DNA of 64,000 nt from Gracilaria vermiculophylla (Eukaryota > Rhodophyta > Florideophyceae > Gracilariales > Gracilariaceae): the NCBI GenBank assembly GCA_019155205.2, contig JAHNZQ020000308.1:1872285-1936284 (forward strand). Direction: 5' to 3'. This document shows positions 31,546-42,454 of the stretch, piece after piece; the stretch's first letter is position 1; each line of letters opens with the position of its first letter. The notes beneath the pieces were generated by a model. That model did not search any database. It saw nothing but the letters and a program-made list of their open reading frames with translations, and had not been told where the DNA came from. A program made the translations under genes and the position numbers.

Positions 31546-32613
31546 TCATCTATTATGATCACCATTCAGTTCCACATGCGCTTTCTGAAGCAATTCTGCT
31601 GTTGTTCCCTTGTTTTTTTCTCCAACTAGTGAAACGGGCGGTGGCAGCTGGGGCAAATCACAGGTGTTGGGCAGAACATAAACAATATTTTCGTTGGCCT
31701 TCATGTTTTTTCTTGCATCTTGTTTGACTTGAAGATGCAGTTCGCGTTCCAATTTTCGCCTTTGTAGCCTCAAGTGCCGTTTACGATTTGTTTTCGCATA
31801 AATATTACATTGGGCTGATGCAGGGCATTTGTTTTGGCAATGCGGACAGGTCCATCTGCTTTCAGGTAGACTTTTCAGAGTATCCTCGTGAAATTGTTGG
31901 ATCAGGGTTCTATTTTGAATGGCACGCTCCCATTCATTCATCATCCTGTGTTTTTCGAAACATTTCTGACAAACAGCCTTTCTGCAAACCGAATAGACCA
32001 CGTTGGAACAAGGAACGAGTGTCACTTGTTCTTCGGAACGGACGCAAATGTGGCAGAACTTGGATGTTTGAGTTATTTTCTTTTGTCGTTTGGTAGACGA
32101 GCTCCTGCAGGAGTTCGTTTTTCTCTTGGTCCCATTTGAATGTTTCGCAGGTTTGAGTTCTCTTTGAAGAGTACCGTTGTCATAAATGTCAGAAATTGTC
32201 AAAGAGCGCCGTCTACAATAAGTATTGTTTCCAGCACCTCCTGTCGGACCTGGGGTTGATACGAAAGATTGTGGAAGGTCCGACTGGCGTAAAGCATCTA
32301 AACTCAATTTGCTCGGCGTTTCAGCATCGCTTTCTAGTCTTCGGAAATCCACGTATGGAATTAGTTGGTTTGGAATTGTATTCAATGCCCAATCGAGATG
32401 AGGGAGGGGAGAAGAAACCTGTTCCAGTAAGCTATCAGAAGCTTTTTCGTCTTCCAAGAAGGGTAGCGTCATCGACGATTGAACTGTAGAAGATCTTGAT
32501 GAACAAAGACTTCCGTCGATTGTTTTCAAGACGTCCACCAGCTCATGTCCGGCATCTCCTCGTTCTTGAGAAAGAATAGATTCTGGTAGTGGCTTGAAAG
32601 CCCCGTTCTCCAT
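31546..32613 (-). CDS. zf-4CXXC_R1 (CDCA7-like) zinc-finger protein, copy B
   Basis: 355 residues, ATG at 32613, no intron seen. The first ~165 residues are acidic/Ser-rich; a basic stretch (GTKRKTNSCRSSSTKRQKK) resembling a nuclear localisation signal precedes the finger. The finger reads FCHICVRSEEQ, C...VCRKAVCQKCFEKH, then after ~35 residues WTCPHCQNKCPASAQC, matching the zf-4CXXC_R1 order. A long basic helix (LRLQRRKLERELHLQ) follows. Family members bind DNA or nucleosomes and work with a SNF2 remodeller (HELLS/DDM1) in heterochromatin and DNA methylation upkeep. The longer copy of the tandem pair. I cannot tell from sequence alone whether it is the CDCA7 class or the wider zf-4CXXC_R1 class. 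Confidence 0.75.
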   Translation of the reverse strand: MENGAFKPLPESILSQERGDAGHELVDVLKTIDGSLCSSRSSTVQSSMTLPFLEDEKASDSLLEQVSSPLPHLDWALNTIPNQLIPYVDFRRLESDAETPSKLSLDALRQSDLPQSFVSTPGPTGGAGNNTYCRRRSLTISDIYDNGTLQRELKPAKHSNGTKRKTNSCRSSSTKRQKKITQTSKFCHICVRSEEQVTLVPCSNVVYSVCRKAVCQKCFEKHRMMNEWERAIQNRTLIQQFHEDTLKSLPESRWTCPHCQNKCPASAQCNIYAKTNRKRHLRLQRRKLERELHLQVKQDARKNMKANENIVYVLPNTCDLPQLPPPVSLVGEKNKGTTAELLQKAHVELNGDHNR

Positions 32614-33931
32614 TTGAATTATTCCTTCTCAACCGATCTTTTTTTGAACACGTACAAAAATGAAGCGATAAGGTTTGGATTGAATGCGATATTTCACTCC
32701 CGTATTTCAGTTACTAAGGGGCGGAGCATTCAAGAAGTGCCCTGCTCTCAAGTGCGTCAGCGACAGAGAGTTTTGAATGGTCAGACCGACTCTACTCTTG
32801 TGAGACCGATTGAAGACTTCAGTATGTATTGAGCATTGTTCTTTGAGTGATGCGTTGCGGAGCTCAATTATTCTTTAATGCCTCACGTCATAAGTAACGT
32901 CCTTCATGCAATGTTGATATCTTCTGTACCTACACGTGCGGGCCAATGCGAGAGATGTTAATGTCTTGCGCAATCTTATTGCAAAGAATATCCTTTCCCT
33001 ATGTGTATATTAAGTATTGACGAAGATGTTGAAAGAAACGTCAAAATTTGCCTTCGTGTGCTCTGGCAGGCCTTACTTGCAAGAGGGCCTCAAAGACCAT
33101 AAGGGTTGAAGCCGGGAACTGGTTTCGAAAGTGTCAACCGGTCTGTCCATATGAAATAGAATCCATTTTGTTATGGCAGTGCGTTTTGAGTTTGTGATTG
33201 ACGTCAGTCTTTCGGTCACCACAAAGAATCGGGGCTGAGTTAAAAGTATTACAACACTTGATGCATTTCGGGTTCAACGATTAGGCCCAGAAAGCACTCG
33301 GAGCCTTACAGAGATATGATGATTTGGTGCGGCCCAAGAAGACCTCTTTCACTTCTTACATTGGGCACAGAAAGCATGGCTCCGCCCATACCTACTGTGC
33401 CCGTGGCTCGACGTATCGCGTCAACCGGGGACTGAAGCATAACTGCGAATGAAGCATTGCGAGCGAATGACCCCATAGCTCTAGGGCCTAAATAAGGATA
33501 AGAGCTAGCAATCGGCTAACCCAGGCACCCCATACCCTTTCTCATCGGTTTCACTGATGACACGCGGCAGTTCCTGACACAATGTATCAGAAGCATTCAA
33601 TAGTTATTACGGACGCCGACAACGCACCACCACATGGAGCGAAGAAGTGCGTTGTCAGAAAGCCTCACTCTACGAAAGAATGGAAGGAAACTTTGTGTAT
33701 CTGGATAAAACGTAGAACCATGAAAGAAAAAGCGTTAACCCTTACTTTAGTTCGCTCACACCATCGTGCACTCAAAGCACATGCTTTTGTATGGCTCGTA
33801 GTATAAAACAGAGCACACAACATTCATGACTGTTAAAAAATGAATCACTTCGGGTATTTGAACTTTTTTTAATTCTTTAAGATGCTGCTCTGAACATTCT
33901 CTACTTGGAGAATTTGTTTCAGGCCTGCTCG
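32614..33931. other. Intergenic, 1.3 kb
   Basis: Promoter side of zinc-finger copy B and 3' side of eIF3c. Small open frames only, with no recognisable domain or RNA gene. Confidence 0.45.
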
Positions 33932-36727
33932 CTAGTATGCGCGACCCTTGGTGGCGATATCTTGTACATCTCGGGAACGCGGAGCACCAAATCCAGACTT
34001 TCCTCTCTTCATGCCGCGCCCGCCCTGTTTCCATTCACTCTTGCCACGATCGTCATCCTTACGATCGTTCCTGTCAACGCCACCATTCCTTGAGTCCATC
34101 AATTTCTCGTTGTTCTCGGTCATGTTTGCTACCTTCGACGCAAGTTGCAGTGCAAGAGACTGCAAACGACTCGGTTCCGTTCTTCTCATAACGATACTTG
34201 CCGTCGGCTGGTCCCAACTAGCTCTCAGTTCCAAGTTGATGATCATCTTCGACAACACAGAATGCACTTTAGCGGGGGGCAAACCAAATAGTGCTGATAA
34301 CTGCGATGTTGACATGGAGTCAAAGTATGACGAATAACTTAACGAAAAGGTTCGCAAAGCTTCTACTTTTAGAAGCTCTTTCAGCCGTTCCTTTGTCTGT
34401 GTTCTTGTTGACACCGTCAGCGCTTTCCAAGAACGTATTCCACAGATGTAATCAAAGGCCCCACTCCAATTTCCTCGCATTAAACAGCGAGTGGCCGCCA
34501 TAACGAAGTCTCGCGTGTTCTCCGGGGGACCAGGGAAGGCTTGCTTCATAGAGTTTCGCAAGAAGTACTGAAACGATTTTGAAACTGGCCAGCGCCTGAC
34601 ATCACCACGGGCCTTGCTAAGAGCCATAGCTGGAACTTCCAGTAGCATGGCGGAGGTTAGATGGGCAGTTTCGATGAAGTCCAGATTGATGTGCATATGA
34701 TACGGAATTTGTCGTCTTGCTTCTGCTTTCTCTTGCTCCGGGGTCTTCTCATAGCCACGCTGTTGAGTAATCCCCTGAGCAAGCAGCTCTTTCATTCTCG
34801 ACAGTCCCCCCCCACCACCCCCATAGCTAGGCGAGCAAAGTTCTTGCAAACATGCATGCGCTTCCCATGGCTTACCAGTTCTGAATGCGCACAAACCAAG
34901 TTGGGTCATTGCGCGGTTGAACATGACCTGCAGTGGGATGTCGGAATCAGCAATCGTTTCCTGCAAGTGTGACATCAGTAGCATGTCGCGCGCAGCATAG
35001 AACCGATTCTCCAACGCATGATTGTAGATGTGCGCAAGCATTACCATAGATTTTGCGCGATCGTCTCCGTACCGGTAAACATGAACGGCTAGTTCTGTCA
35101 GGCTTCTATCAGAAGCCTTTTTTCCGGATAGCTCTTCAACTCTGGTGTTCAACTCTTCACTCTTGTAGTACAAGTGCATGACTCTACGAGCGGCCACACG
35201 AGCGGCACGAGATCGAAGAGCATTAAGACGTTCTTCGTCCGGTTCTTTCTTCGATTCTTCACGTTCAGCTGCATTTTCAAAGTAGGACTGTACCTCTGAA
35301 GCAAGATCCATCAGGACTACCTCGTCCTTCAATCGCTCAACATACTCTGGTGCATAGGCGTCAGTATGTTGCCAAGCGCGAAATAATTCATCATCAAATC
35401 TCTCAAAGTTTGACACAACATCCCCGCGGACAATAATCTGCCCCTCAGCGTCTATTTCGGTTTTCTTCACTTGCTCTTCAGCAGCCGTGGGAACAGCCAT
35501 TCCGACGAGAGTTTCGCCAGCAGGGTCAACAATTTCCCCAGCGCCAGTTCCCTTTAATATTATACTGGGATCCTCCCCACGTGCGTCAGCTTCATCAGAA
35601 AAGCGAATCCCAGGGAATTGCTCCCGGGCTAAAGCTATGACCTTCCGCGCATCATCTACGGCAGAACGCCATAATTCCGCGGGCATGAATAGTTTTGCAG
35701 CCGGAATGCCGTCAAATTTCGCAGATATGAGATGAAGCATAACCTCTATACGCTGCCTGGGGCTTTTCGAACATGGGACCAAAGACTCTATTAGGGAGAT
35801 TTGTTCCATACGGTTTGTCCCCTTCCTACCACGAGCTTTGAGAATCTCCAACATTTTGGTGTCAACAGACTCTTCGCTCATTTCTTCAGGCTTGAATGTT
35901 TCGCGGATAACAGTTTTAGCGCGAGTGACCGTAGTGAAACCGTCATCGTCTTCGACATCAGCTTCGGCACCGGCATCGATATCTTTAGTCCTTTTCTCTT
36001 TGCGGATTTTTGCACTATTGATTGTGGTTTCACCTTTGTCCTTCTTGAGCCACATGGACACTCTACCGCCCCTGTTTCCATCATCCGAGTCAGAAGATAA
36101 GGAAGACTCATCACTGTCCGTCATATCGTCATCCAGATTGGCATCATCTTCATCGTCTGAAAAGTCTTCGGAGTCGGAACGCTCTTCAGGCATATCGTAG
36201 AGAGAGGGGGCTCCAGTGGCTCGCAGCTTTTCAATCTCCGTCTTATACAGGCGGTTGTTCTTCGGCACCTTCAAGTTCATACGGTTCAAACTCTTGGAGT
36301 TAGTTTTGCTGAGCTTCGGCTTGTCTTTTAGGGTCTCGGCAATAAAGTCCTCAATGGTAATAATGGCGCGAACGTAGATATCAGGGACAGGGGGCTTCTT
36401 GCCGCTGACCATGTCCGTTTTCATAATCTTTTTGAGAGCGTCGTTCAGCTGATCGAAGTCCTCTTGCAGCTTGGACCAATCCATGTTCTTGATGTGACTC
36501 TTAACATTGTTGGCGGTTGCCACAAGAGCGTCGTGGCGGCGATCCTTTGCAGAGCGGATGAACCTCTTTTCATCTTCCTCGTCAGAATCGCTAAGCAGGA
36601 ATCGAGATCTGCCCACGCCGCCAACAGTGGTGTGCGCGCTCTGGACTCCAACCTCTTCGTCGGACGAGGAGGACTGTGACTCGCTGGAGGAAGAGAAGTC
36701 GTCCTCATCGCGGAAGAAGCGCGACAT
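33932..36727 (-). CDS. EIF3C: Translation initiation factor eIF3 subunit c
   Basis: 931 residues, ATG at 36727, no intron. It begins MSRFFRDEDDFSSSSESQSS, the typical Ser/acidic start of eIF3c/NIP1, followed by the eIF3c N-terminal region with acidic patches (residues ~195-225) and a central helical repeat region (for example AHIYNHALENRFYAARDMLL, then FNRAMTQLGLCAFRTGKPWEA). The PCI/winged-helix module lies near residues 690-860 (ending in SALFGLPPAKVHSVLSKMI). The tail is Arg/Gly-rich (GGRGMKRGKSGFG). eIF3c is a core PCI subunit of eIF3, bridging eIF1, eIF5 and the 40S subunit during scanning. The length is like plant and animal eIF3c. It is divergent from the LSD1-like gene, with a 30-bp tandem repeat in its upstream region. 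Confidence 0.97.
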   Translation of the reverse strand: MSRFFRDEDDFSSSSESQSSSSDEEVGVQSAHTTVGGVGRSRFLLSDSDEEDEKRFIRSAKDRRHDALVATANNVKSHIKNMDWSKLQEDFDQLNDALKKIMKTDMVSGKKPPVPDIYVRAIITIEDFIAETLKDKPKLSKTNSKSLNRMNLKVPKNNRLYKTEIEKLRATGAPSLYDMPEERSDSEDFSDDEDDANLDDDMTDSDESSLSSDSDDGNRGGRVSMWLKKDKGETTINSAKIRKEKRTKDIDAGAEADVEDDDGFTTVTRAKTVIRETFKPEEMSEESVDTKMLEILKARGRKGTNRMEQISLIESLVPCSKSPRQRIEVMLHLISAKFDGIPAAKLFMPAELWRSAVDDARKVIALAREQFPGIRFSDEADARGEDPSIILKGTGAGEIVDPAGETLVGMAVPTAAEEQVKKTEIDAEGQIIVRGDVVSNFERFDDELFRAWQHTDAYAPEYVERLKDEVVLMDLASEVQSYFENAAEREESKKEPDEERLNALRSRAARVAARRVMHLYYKSEELNTRVEELSGKKASDRSLTELAVHVYRYGDDRAKSMVMLAHIYNHALENRFYAARDMLLMSHLQETIADSDIPLQVMFNRAMTQLGLCAFRTGKPWEAHACLQELCSPSYGGGGGGLSRMKELLAQGITQQRGYEKTPEQEKAEARRQIPYHMHINLDFIETAHLTSAMLLEVPAMALSKARGDVRRWPVSKSFQYFLRNSMKQAFPGPPENTRDFVMAATRCLMRGNWSGAFDYICGIRSWKALTVSTRTQTKERLKELLKVEALRTFSLSYSSYFDSMSTSQLSALFGLPPAKVHSVLSKMIINLELRASWDQPTASIVMRRTEPSRLQSLALQLASKVANMTENNEKLMDSRNGGVDRNDRKDDDRGKSEWKQGGRGMKRGKSGFGAPRSRDVQDIATKGRAY

Positions 36728-37752
36728 GCTGCTGATAGCTTCAACCCAAGCGCTCGCAAGAGGACGACGAGCCGCAACGGCGGTTGCTGATGGCAGCTGG
36801 CAGCGCGGAACCCTTGGTTCCCTCGGCGGTGTGTTCGGCGAGCGACGACGCTACTGCGCTCACCCGCCGCAGTACACGTTCGACGCGCCATGCGTTTCGC
36901 AGGCGGGGTTGAAGCGGCGGCCATGACACGTGTACACATTGAAGCGGCGGCCATGACAAGTGTACACGGTGAAGCGGCCGTCATGACAAGTGTACACCGT
37001 GAAGCGGCCATGACATGTGTACACGGTGAAGCAAAAACACGTATCACAGTGTTGGAGGGAACCAGGCCATCGGCGAGGACGGCGCAGCGCCAGCCAGCGG
37101 CGCGGACCATCGTTCGCCGATTGCGTGCGGCGTGGCGGCGCACGGGCTAAGGAAGGCGTCTGCATAGTACGTATCCGCGGTAACCTTGGTAGCCTGCTGA
37201 AAAACGCATGGAAGCACCAGTTTGTGCACCTTCGAGGCGGAAAAGACGATTTCGCCGCCCATGCGAGGGATAACTCTACCGATGTGTGCGCACGATACAG
37301 ATCGCATACGTCCACGGCGTGCCCGTGGGGCGGGCGCTGCGACAGTGTTCAGCACGACCCCGGCCCGCACATGACCATGACCACGGCGGCTGCCACAGCA
37401 AGCGCGACGTGATTGGCAATCGCGCGCACGGACTGGTCCGCGGGCAACATTAAATTTAAAAACGGCGCCCACCGCGCGCCGTGCTGCTTCGTGGTTCACG
37501 GCGGTACACAGCCAGCGTAGCCGCTCGGGCGCGCTACAGGCCCAGCTTCGACGTGCCCGGCAATCCGCTAGAACACTTCGAAAGGAGCGGCCGAGACCGC
37601 CAGTGGCACTGAACTGCTACGCACCCAGTGCGTGCACCCCCTCCCGCCCAGCTTCGCCCATGACGAGCCAATAACTCGCGCCGTTTCATGCGCCCCAGCA
37701 CGCCCCTGCCCATGACGCTGTCGCTGCCTTCTGCTCACTTCATTCTTCCCCT
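36728..37752. promoter_or_regulatory. Divergent promoter region (eIF3c / LSD1-like)
   Basis: About 1 kb between two divergent ATG codons, GC-rich, containing the four-copy 30-bp repeat at 36911-37027. Open frames across the repeat are by-products of its periodicity. Confidence 0.5.
36911..37027. repeat. 30-bp tandem repeat, four copies, upstream of eIF3c
   Basis: Units at 36911-36940, 36941-36970, 36971-37000 and 37001-37027 (the last shortened by 3 bp). Each reads GAAGCGGC..CATGACA followed by the palindromic core GTGTACAC. The first unit starts about 180-300 bp upstream of the eIF3c ATG. Confidence 0.95.
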
Positions 37753-40494
37753 ATGCCACACGTCGACGATCCCATCCCGCGACTCGTTGGTCGTGCCGCC
37801 TTTTATGACGCCCTTGTTTCCTTCTGGAACTCTTCCCCTTCCACCAAGCCTTTCTCTTCAAACCCACTTCTGGAACATGAAGAGGTTGGTACGTTTGCCT
37901 GACTATTCTTCCTCATCTCCTCTGCTTCTTGAGCTGACTCTTGCCCACATTGTTGCCGTTTTGCTCGTCAAGATCTCTACTTTTTGTTTGAGGTTTTCCG
38001 CGCCCTTGGCGGCGTCGAAGCCGCCGCCAACAAGCGCCAGCTCGTCGTTATCCGCAACATGATGTTATTTTCAACCAAAAGCCCCCTGTACAGTCTCCAA
38101 CTTCGCCACTTCCACAATCGCCACTGTGTTCCATGCGAGCACCTTCTCATTCACGCCGTCGACACCGCTTACCGCAAGTGCGACTTGTACACTACTTCTC
38201 ACTCCTGGGTCAAGCCGCGATCCAAATACTTCAAGACCAACCGAATGGAATCGCTCTCCTCCGCAAACCGTGAAGACCTCAGCGAACATTCAGCCTACCG
38301 CGTCAGATGCGTTGCTCCGCCAGACAATGACTCCTCGCAACGCGATGAGCTTTCTGCGTTCATTCAGATCCCAGAAGCAACCCGCGCCGCTTACCGAGCT
38401 CTCAAGAACCCCTTTGTAGTGGAGAAAGATGAACTTAACCACTTCCTTTTCAAAGGAAATTCTTCCAGGCTCGTGCTCTTGGATCTTCGCAACCACATCA
38501 TACGCATGTGGTATCGAGACAGTCGCAAAAGACTCACGGTGCAGGAAGCGCTTCGGGATGTGCCGTTTCGCTATCACCAGCTAGGCGTGCGCGTGTTCAC
38601 CTATCTCCTGTGCACGGGCACCATCAATTTCGGAGCCCTTCCCCTCAGTAACGTTATTTCTCAAGCATTGAGCAAACAGTTTGTTCAACGCCCCCATGTC
38701 GCTGTTATCGGCGCCGGCATTAGCGGGCTCATGGCCGCGCGCCAGCTTTTGTCTTTTGGGGTAGATGTGACGGTATTTGAAGCGCGATCAAGGCCAGGGG
38801 GCCGTATTTGGACAGAGGATCAAGTTTTCTCCACAGGCGTTGATATGGGTGCCATGTTAATAACGGGGTTAATTAATAATCCGGCCGCCACGCTTGCACA
38901 TCAAACAAAATCTGCGCTGCACGTGGTCGATCCCCAGTGCCCTATTTTTGACGTGGACGGTACTTGGGTTTCGAAGAAAAAGGATGCACTGGCTTTCAGG
39001 GTTTTCAACTCATGTCTTGATGAGGCTCATGAACTGCGAAACCGTTTGAGTCAAGAAAGGGCCTCAAAAATTTCGTTGGGGGAGGCGCTAGCCTCAGTAA
39101 TGAGGAGGCGTGGAATAATTGAAAATAATTTGCAATCATCTCTTAGTAGCACGCAATCAACCGTGGTCATGCCTACGAGCAATACGATCACGCAAAGTGG
39201 TCCAAATGTCGATAGCACCCCTGTGTCACATGTGCAGGGTAAGGAAAAATGTGAAAGTCAGCCGCAAAATTTTGAAATGACTGTTCAGACCACGAAAGAG
39301 GAGCGGCAACCACCAGACACGGAGGAAGCACGGTCTAAGAAGAGGATGAAAATAGGTGTTTTGAAGGAGAATGGGAACAGTGTAGCTAAAAGAAGCCACT
39401 CTCTCAAACGCAATTCTGCAGGGGCTACTCGTCGAAAAAAGTTTTCAGATAGTAGGCTATTTCGTCGGCTATTTAGATGGCACACTGCAAACCTAGAATA
39501 TGGATGCGCGGCAGATCTTTCAAGCCTGAGTTTGATGGAGTGGGATCAGGACGATCCTTTTGGATTTCGAGGCGATCATGCTTTGCTCAAAAAAGGTTAC
39601 AAGCCCATAATCCAAGGATTACTTGATGAAATGGAACAAAATGTGAAATACGAGCATGAAGTGGTGGAAGTGAAGAGCGTTTCTCACAACCGCGTGCTGG
39701 TCGGTGTTTCAAACCAGCATTCGAATGTACAATATCGTCTTTTCAATTCTGTAATTGTATCTGTTCCTCTTGGTGTGTTAAAAGAGGATGCTATTGGCTT
39801 TACGCCACCTTTGCCCCTCAAGAAGCTCAAGGCCATTTCGAAACTCGGCATGGGCGGGCTCATGAAGGTGGCGCTAGAGTTCAAAAAGCAATTCTGGGAA
39901 GATGTAGATGTTTTTGGAGCCCTTCGGGATCGTGTAGAAAGAAGAGGCGAATTTTACATGTTTTGGAATTTGGCGCGATGTGTAGGGAAGCCAGTGCTTA
40001 TTGCGCTAGTGTGTGAGCCCTCAATACAAGCAATGGAGTGCTGTTCAGACAATTCAATTGTTATGGGGGCGATGAAAGTTTTGAGGCGGGCGTACAAGAA
40101 TGCCCCGAATCCAGTTGCCTCAGCCGTTTCACGGTGGTCCAAGGATAGATTTGCTCAAGGTGCATACACGTACATCCCAGTTGGTTGCTCCGGGGAGGAT
40201 TATGACGTACTGGCAGACCCGGTTGGATCAATATTTTTTGCCGGTGAACACACATGCCGGCACAATACCGGAACTACAGGGTCTGGGGCGTTAAGTGGGT
40301 TGAAGGCAGCATACAACACGGCAATGCATCTTGGTATTGTTTCCAACATGGTGCTGGCACAAGAGAAAATTGGTACCAAAGCAAAAAAAGAAGTCGGTTC
40401 AGATGCTGTGTCAAAAAATGCCAAGAACATTACCGCAGCGACCGCAAGCCTGACGAAAGGTCTCGCGGTCGAGAACACAGTCGGTACCGTGTAG
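37753..40494 (+). CDS. LSD1/KDM1-like ARID-SWIRM-amine oxidase, two exons
   Basis: Exon 1 37753-37888 and exon 2 37973-40494 join to 885 residues; the 84-nt intron starts GTACGT, has CTGAC and ends CAAG. Splicing rebuilds an ARID-like DNA-binding domain across the junction (about 16-105: AAFYDALVSFW ... VDLYFLFEVFRALGG ... LRHFHNRHCVPCE). A SWIRM domain follows (about 174-270, ending GTINFGALP), then a flavin amine oxidase with the FAD motif VAVIGAGISG (~290), EARSRPGGRIW, WHTANLEYGCAADLSSLSL, WDQDDPF, the conserved Lys in GGLMKVALEF and FFAGEHTCRHNTGTTGSGALSG. KDM1 enzymes remove methyl groups from histone H3K4. Where animal LSD1 has the coiled-coil Tower, there is a ~110-residue polar, basic insert (about 427-540). 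The ARID is additional to the usual architecture. Confidence 0.9.
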
Positions 40495-42454
40495 CAGTGC
40501 GAGCTCTGTGTTTGACACATGTAAAGGGCGCTGATCTTCAAACAGTGGAGCGAATATTTGTGTCCACGTACAGTAATATGTTTATTTTGATAGTGAAATA
40601 TTGTCTATTCATACTCGTTTACCCATATGTTTATTTTGATATCAAAATATTGTTAACTCATATTTTACTCGTTTACACATCGCACTCAACCAATATTACA
40701 ATCTCCGAGACTGCAGGCGTGGATGACCTCATAAATATGTGCCCTTCGTGCATTTAATAATGGCGCCACATTTTGTCCGACTGCTGTGCAAGGACCGGCG
40801 GCATGTGTTGCGCATCGTTTCAAGAGCTGGGCACACAGACAGTAATTGATACCTTTTCTGTGGCTGACTCTACGTATCTGGTGTGATACCTTTTCTGTGG
40901 CTGACTCTACGTATCTGGTGTGATACCTTTTCTGTGGCTGACTCTACGTATCTGGTGTGTGTGGGACTGACAGTAGGTCCTCTGGCTGCGACTGAGAAGT
41001 TTGCTAAGTGGCGCTGAGTGAAGGAACGGTCGCAGTTAAAGAAACCAGAGTAGAGCAAACGTCGCGAAACGTGCAATCCCATAGCGTACACAATGCGCGG
41101 TTTTTCCTGTCTTTGTTCAGGATAGGACCGTCACCGACCCGTCAGAAGAACAGTCTTCGTAAAATACTCCCCAGTTGCTGCCCGAGCCGCTGGTAGTTGG
41201 GAATGTTGAGGAGGAGGAGGGTGGCGTTACTACGGTTGGTTTTTCTTGCAGACTGCGAATTTTTTACCTACATCTGGGATTGCTGTTCATTTTAGAACCA
41301 TCGAGGCCTTAAAAAGCAGTGGAGAAAAATAAGTCGAGAGAACCACATGCTTTGTGTTGCCAGGAAATCGGACACTGAACGCTGTAAAACGATACCTGCC
41401 ACGGCCACAGCGAGGAAGGACAACAACTTGCTCTGTCACGTAGTTGACAACAGTTCGTATGCGTGGTATTCGCCCTTGTGGACAAGAGAGCACTATTGCA
41501 AATTTAAAAGAAGCCGCGCTGTGCTGCGCAGGATTGCGCAGTTGTATGAATGTCAACACTTGGAGTAACATTATGGACGTGCTGAGCATTGTGCACAATA
41601 AACAATTATTCAATAGACTTCATACCTAAATCTGATAAGAATATGATTGCTTTCGGTTCTTGACGTGTTGTGTTTTGATGAGAGTATCGTCTGGTTTGGT
41701 GAAAGCTGTACAAGGTCGCGAGACTCGAAAAAAAGTCGTACAGACCGAAACCGACGGGCGTTGTAGCTCTTCACTTCTGGCTTGAATTTTTTTTTTTAAC
41801 GAACTGAGGTGTGAAATGCACAGCTGCTCGCTTTTGCACACAAATGATGACTTCGAATAAGTGTATGTGTGAAACAAAAATTATTCTCATTGTTAATCGG
41901 CGCTACGAACATGGTACTTTCGTCCTAGAAAAGATTGTTCATGGTTGCGCGAGGCGTGTAGACCGTCATCGAGCGGTGTTGCGTTGGTAAGCTCAGCGCA
42001 AATGCGTGACAAGCGAGATTATGGGAAATGTGAGGTACAAAAGTTGAGCACAGTAATGAAATTCGCATCGTGGGTTGGTGGTGGCCAACTCTGACGTACC
42101 GTTCGAAGCGGGTCAACGCGGGTCGCAGCTGATCGGAGCGTTTGCAGTTTGGTGTTGAGCGAAGGGTGCGGCATTTGTTTATCGTTTTGTTGCCTCGCGG
42201 TTTGTGGTAAACGTGGCACATGAACGGTGCTCCGTCTCTGCTGGCGGTAGGCGTTCAGCTGTACGCGTTGGCTGGGAGGACAATGACCACCTTCATGCAA
42301 GGACTCACGCAACGTGTACCGCGTGCTGTTGTTTGCTCTCAATTTGGACGAGTGCGATCAATAACATACGCTGCGTGGTCGCTCACGCGGTTGGCGGCGC
42401 TGCTCGCCTTTCTCAACTCGATGAGCAACGGAGCGTGGAATTGCGGCGAGCGCA
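40495..42454. other. Intergenic, 2 kb, with a 37-bp triple repeat
   Basis: Contains three tandem copies of a 37-bp unit at 40848-40958 and otherwise no recognisable coding sequence. The right edge should hold the promoter of the secreted-protein gene at 42455. Confidence 0.5.
40848..40958. repeat. 37-bp tandem repeat, three perfect copies
   Basis: Identical units start at 40848, 40885 and 40922, each beginning GATACCTTTTCTGTGGCTGA. Perfect identity implies recent duplication. Confidence 0.97.
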
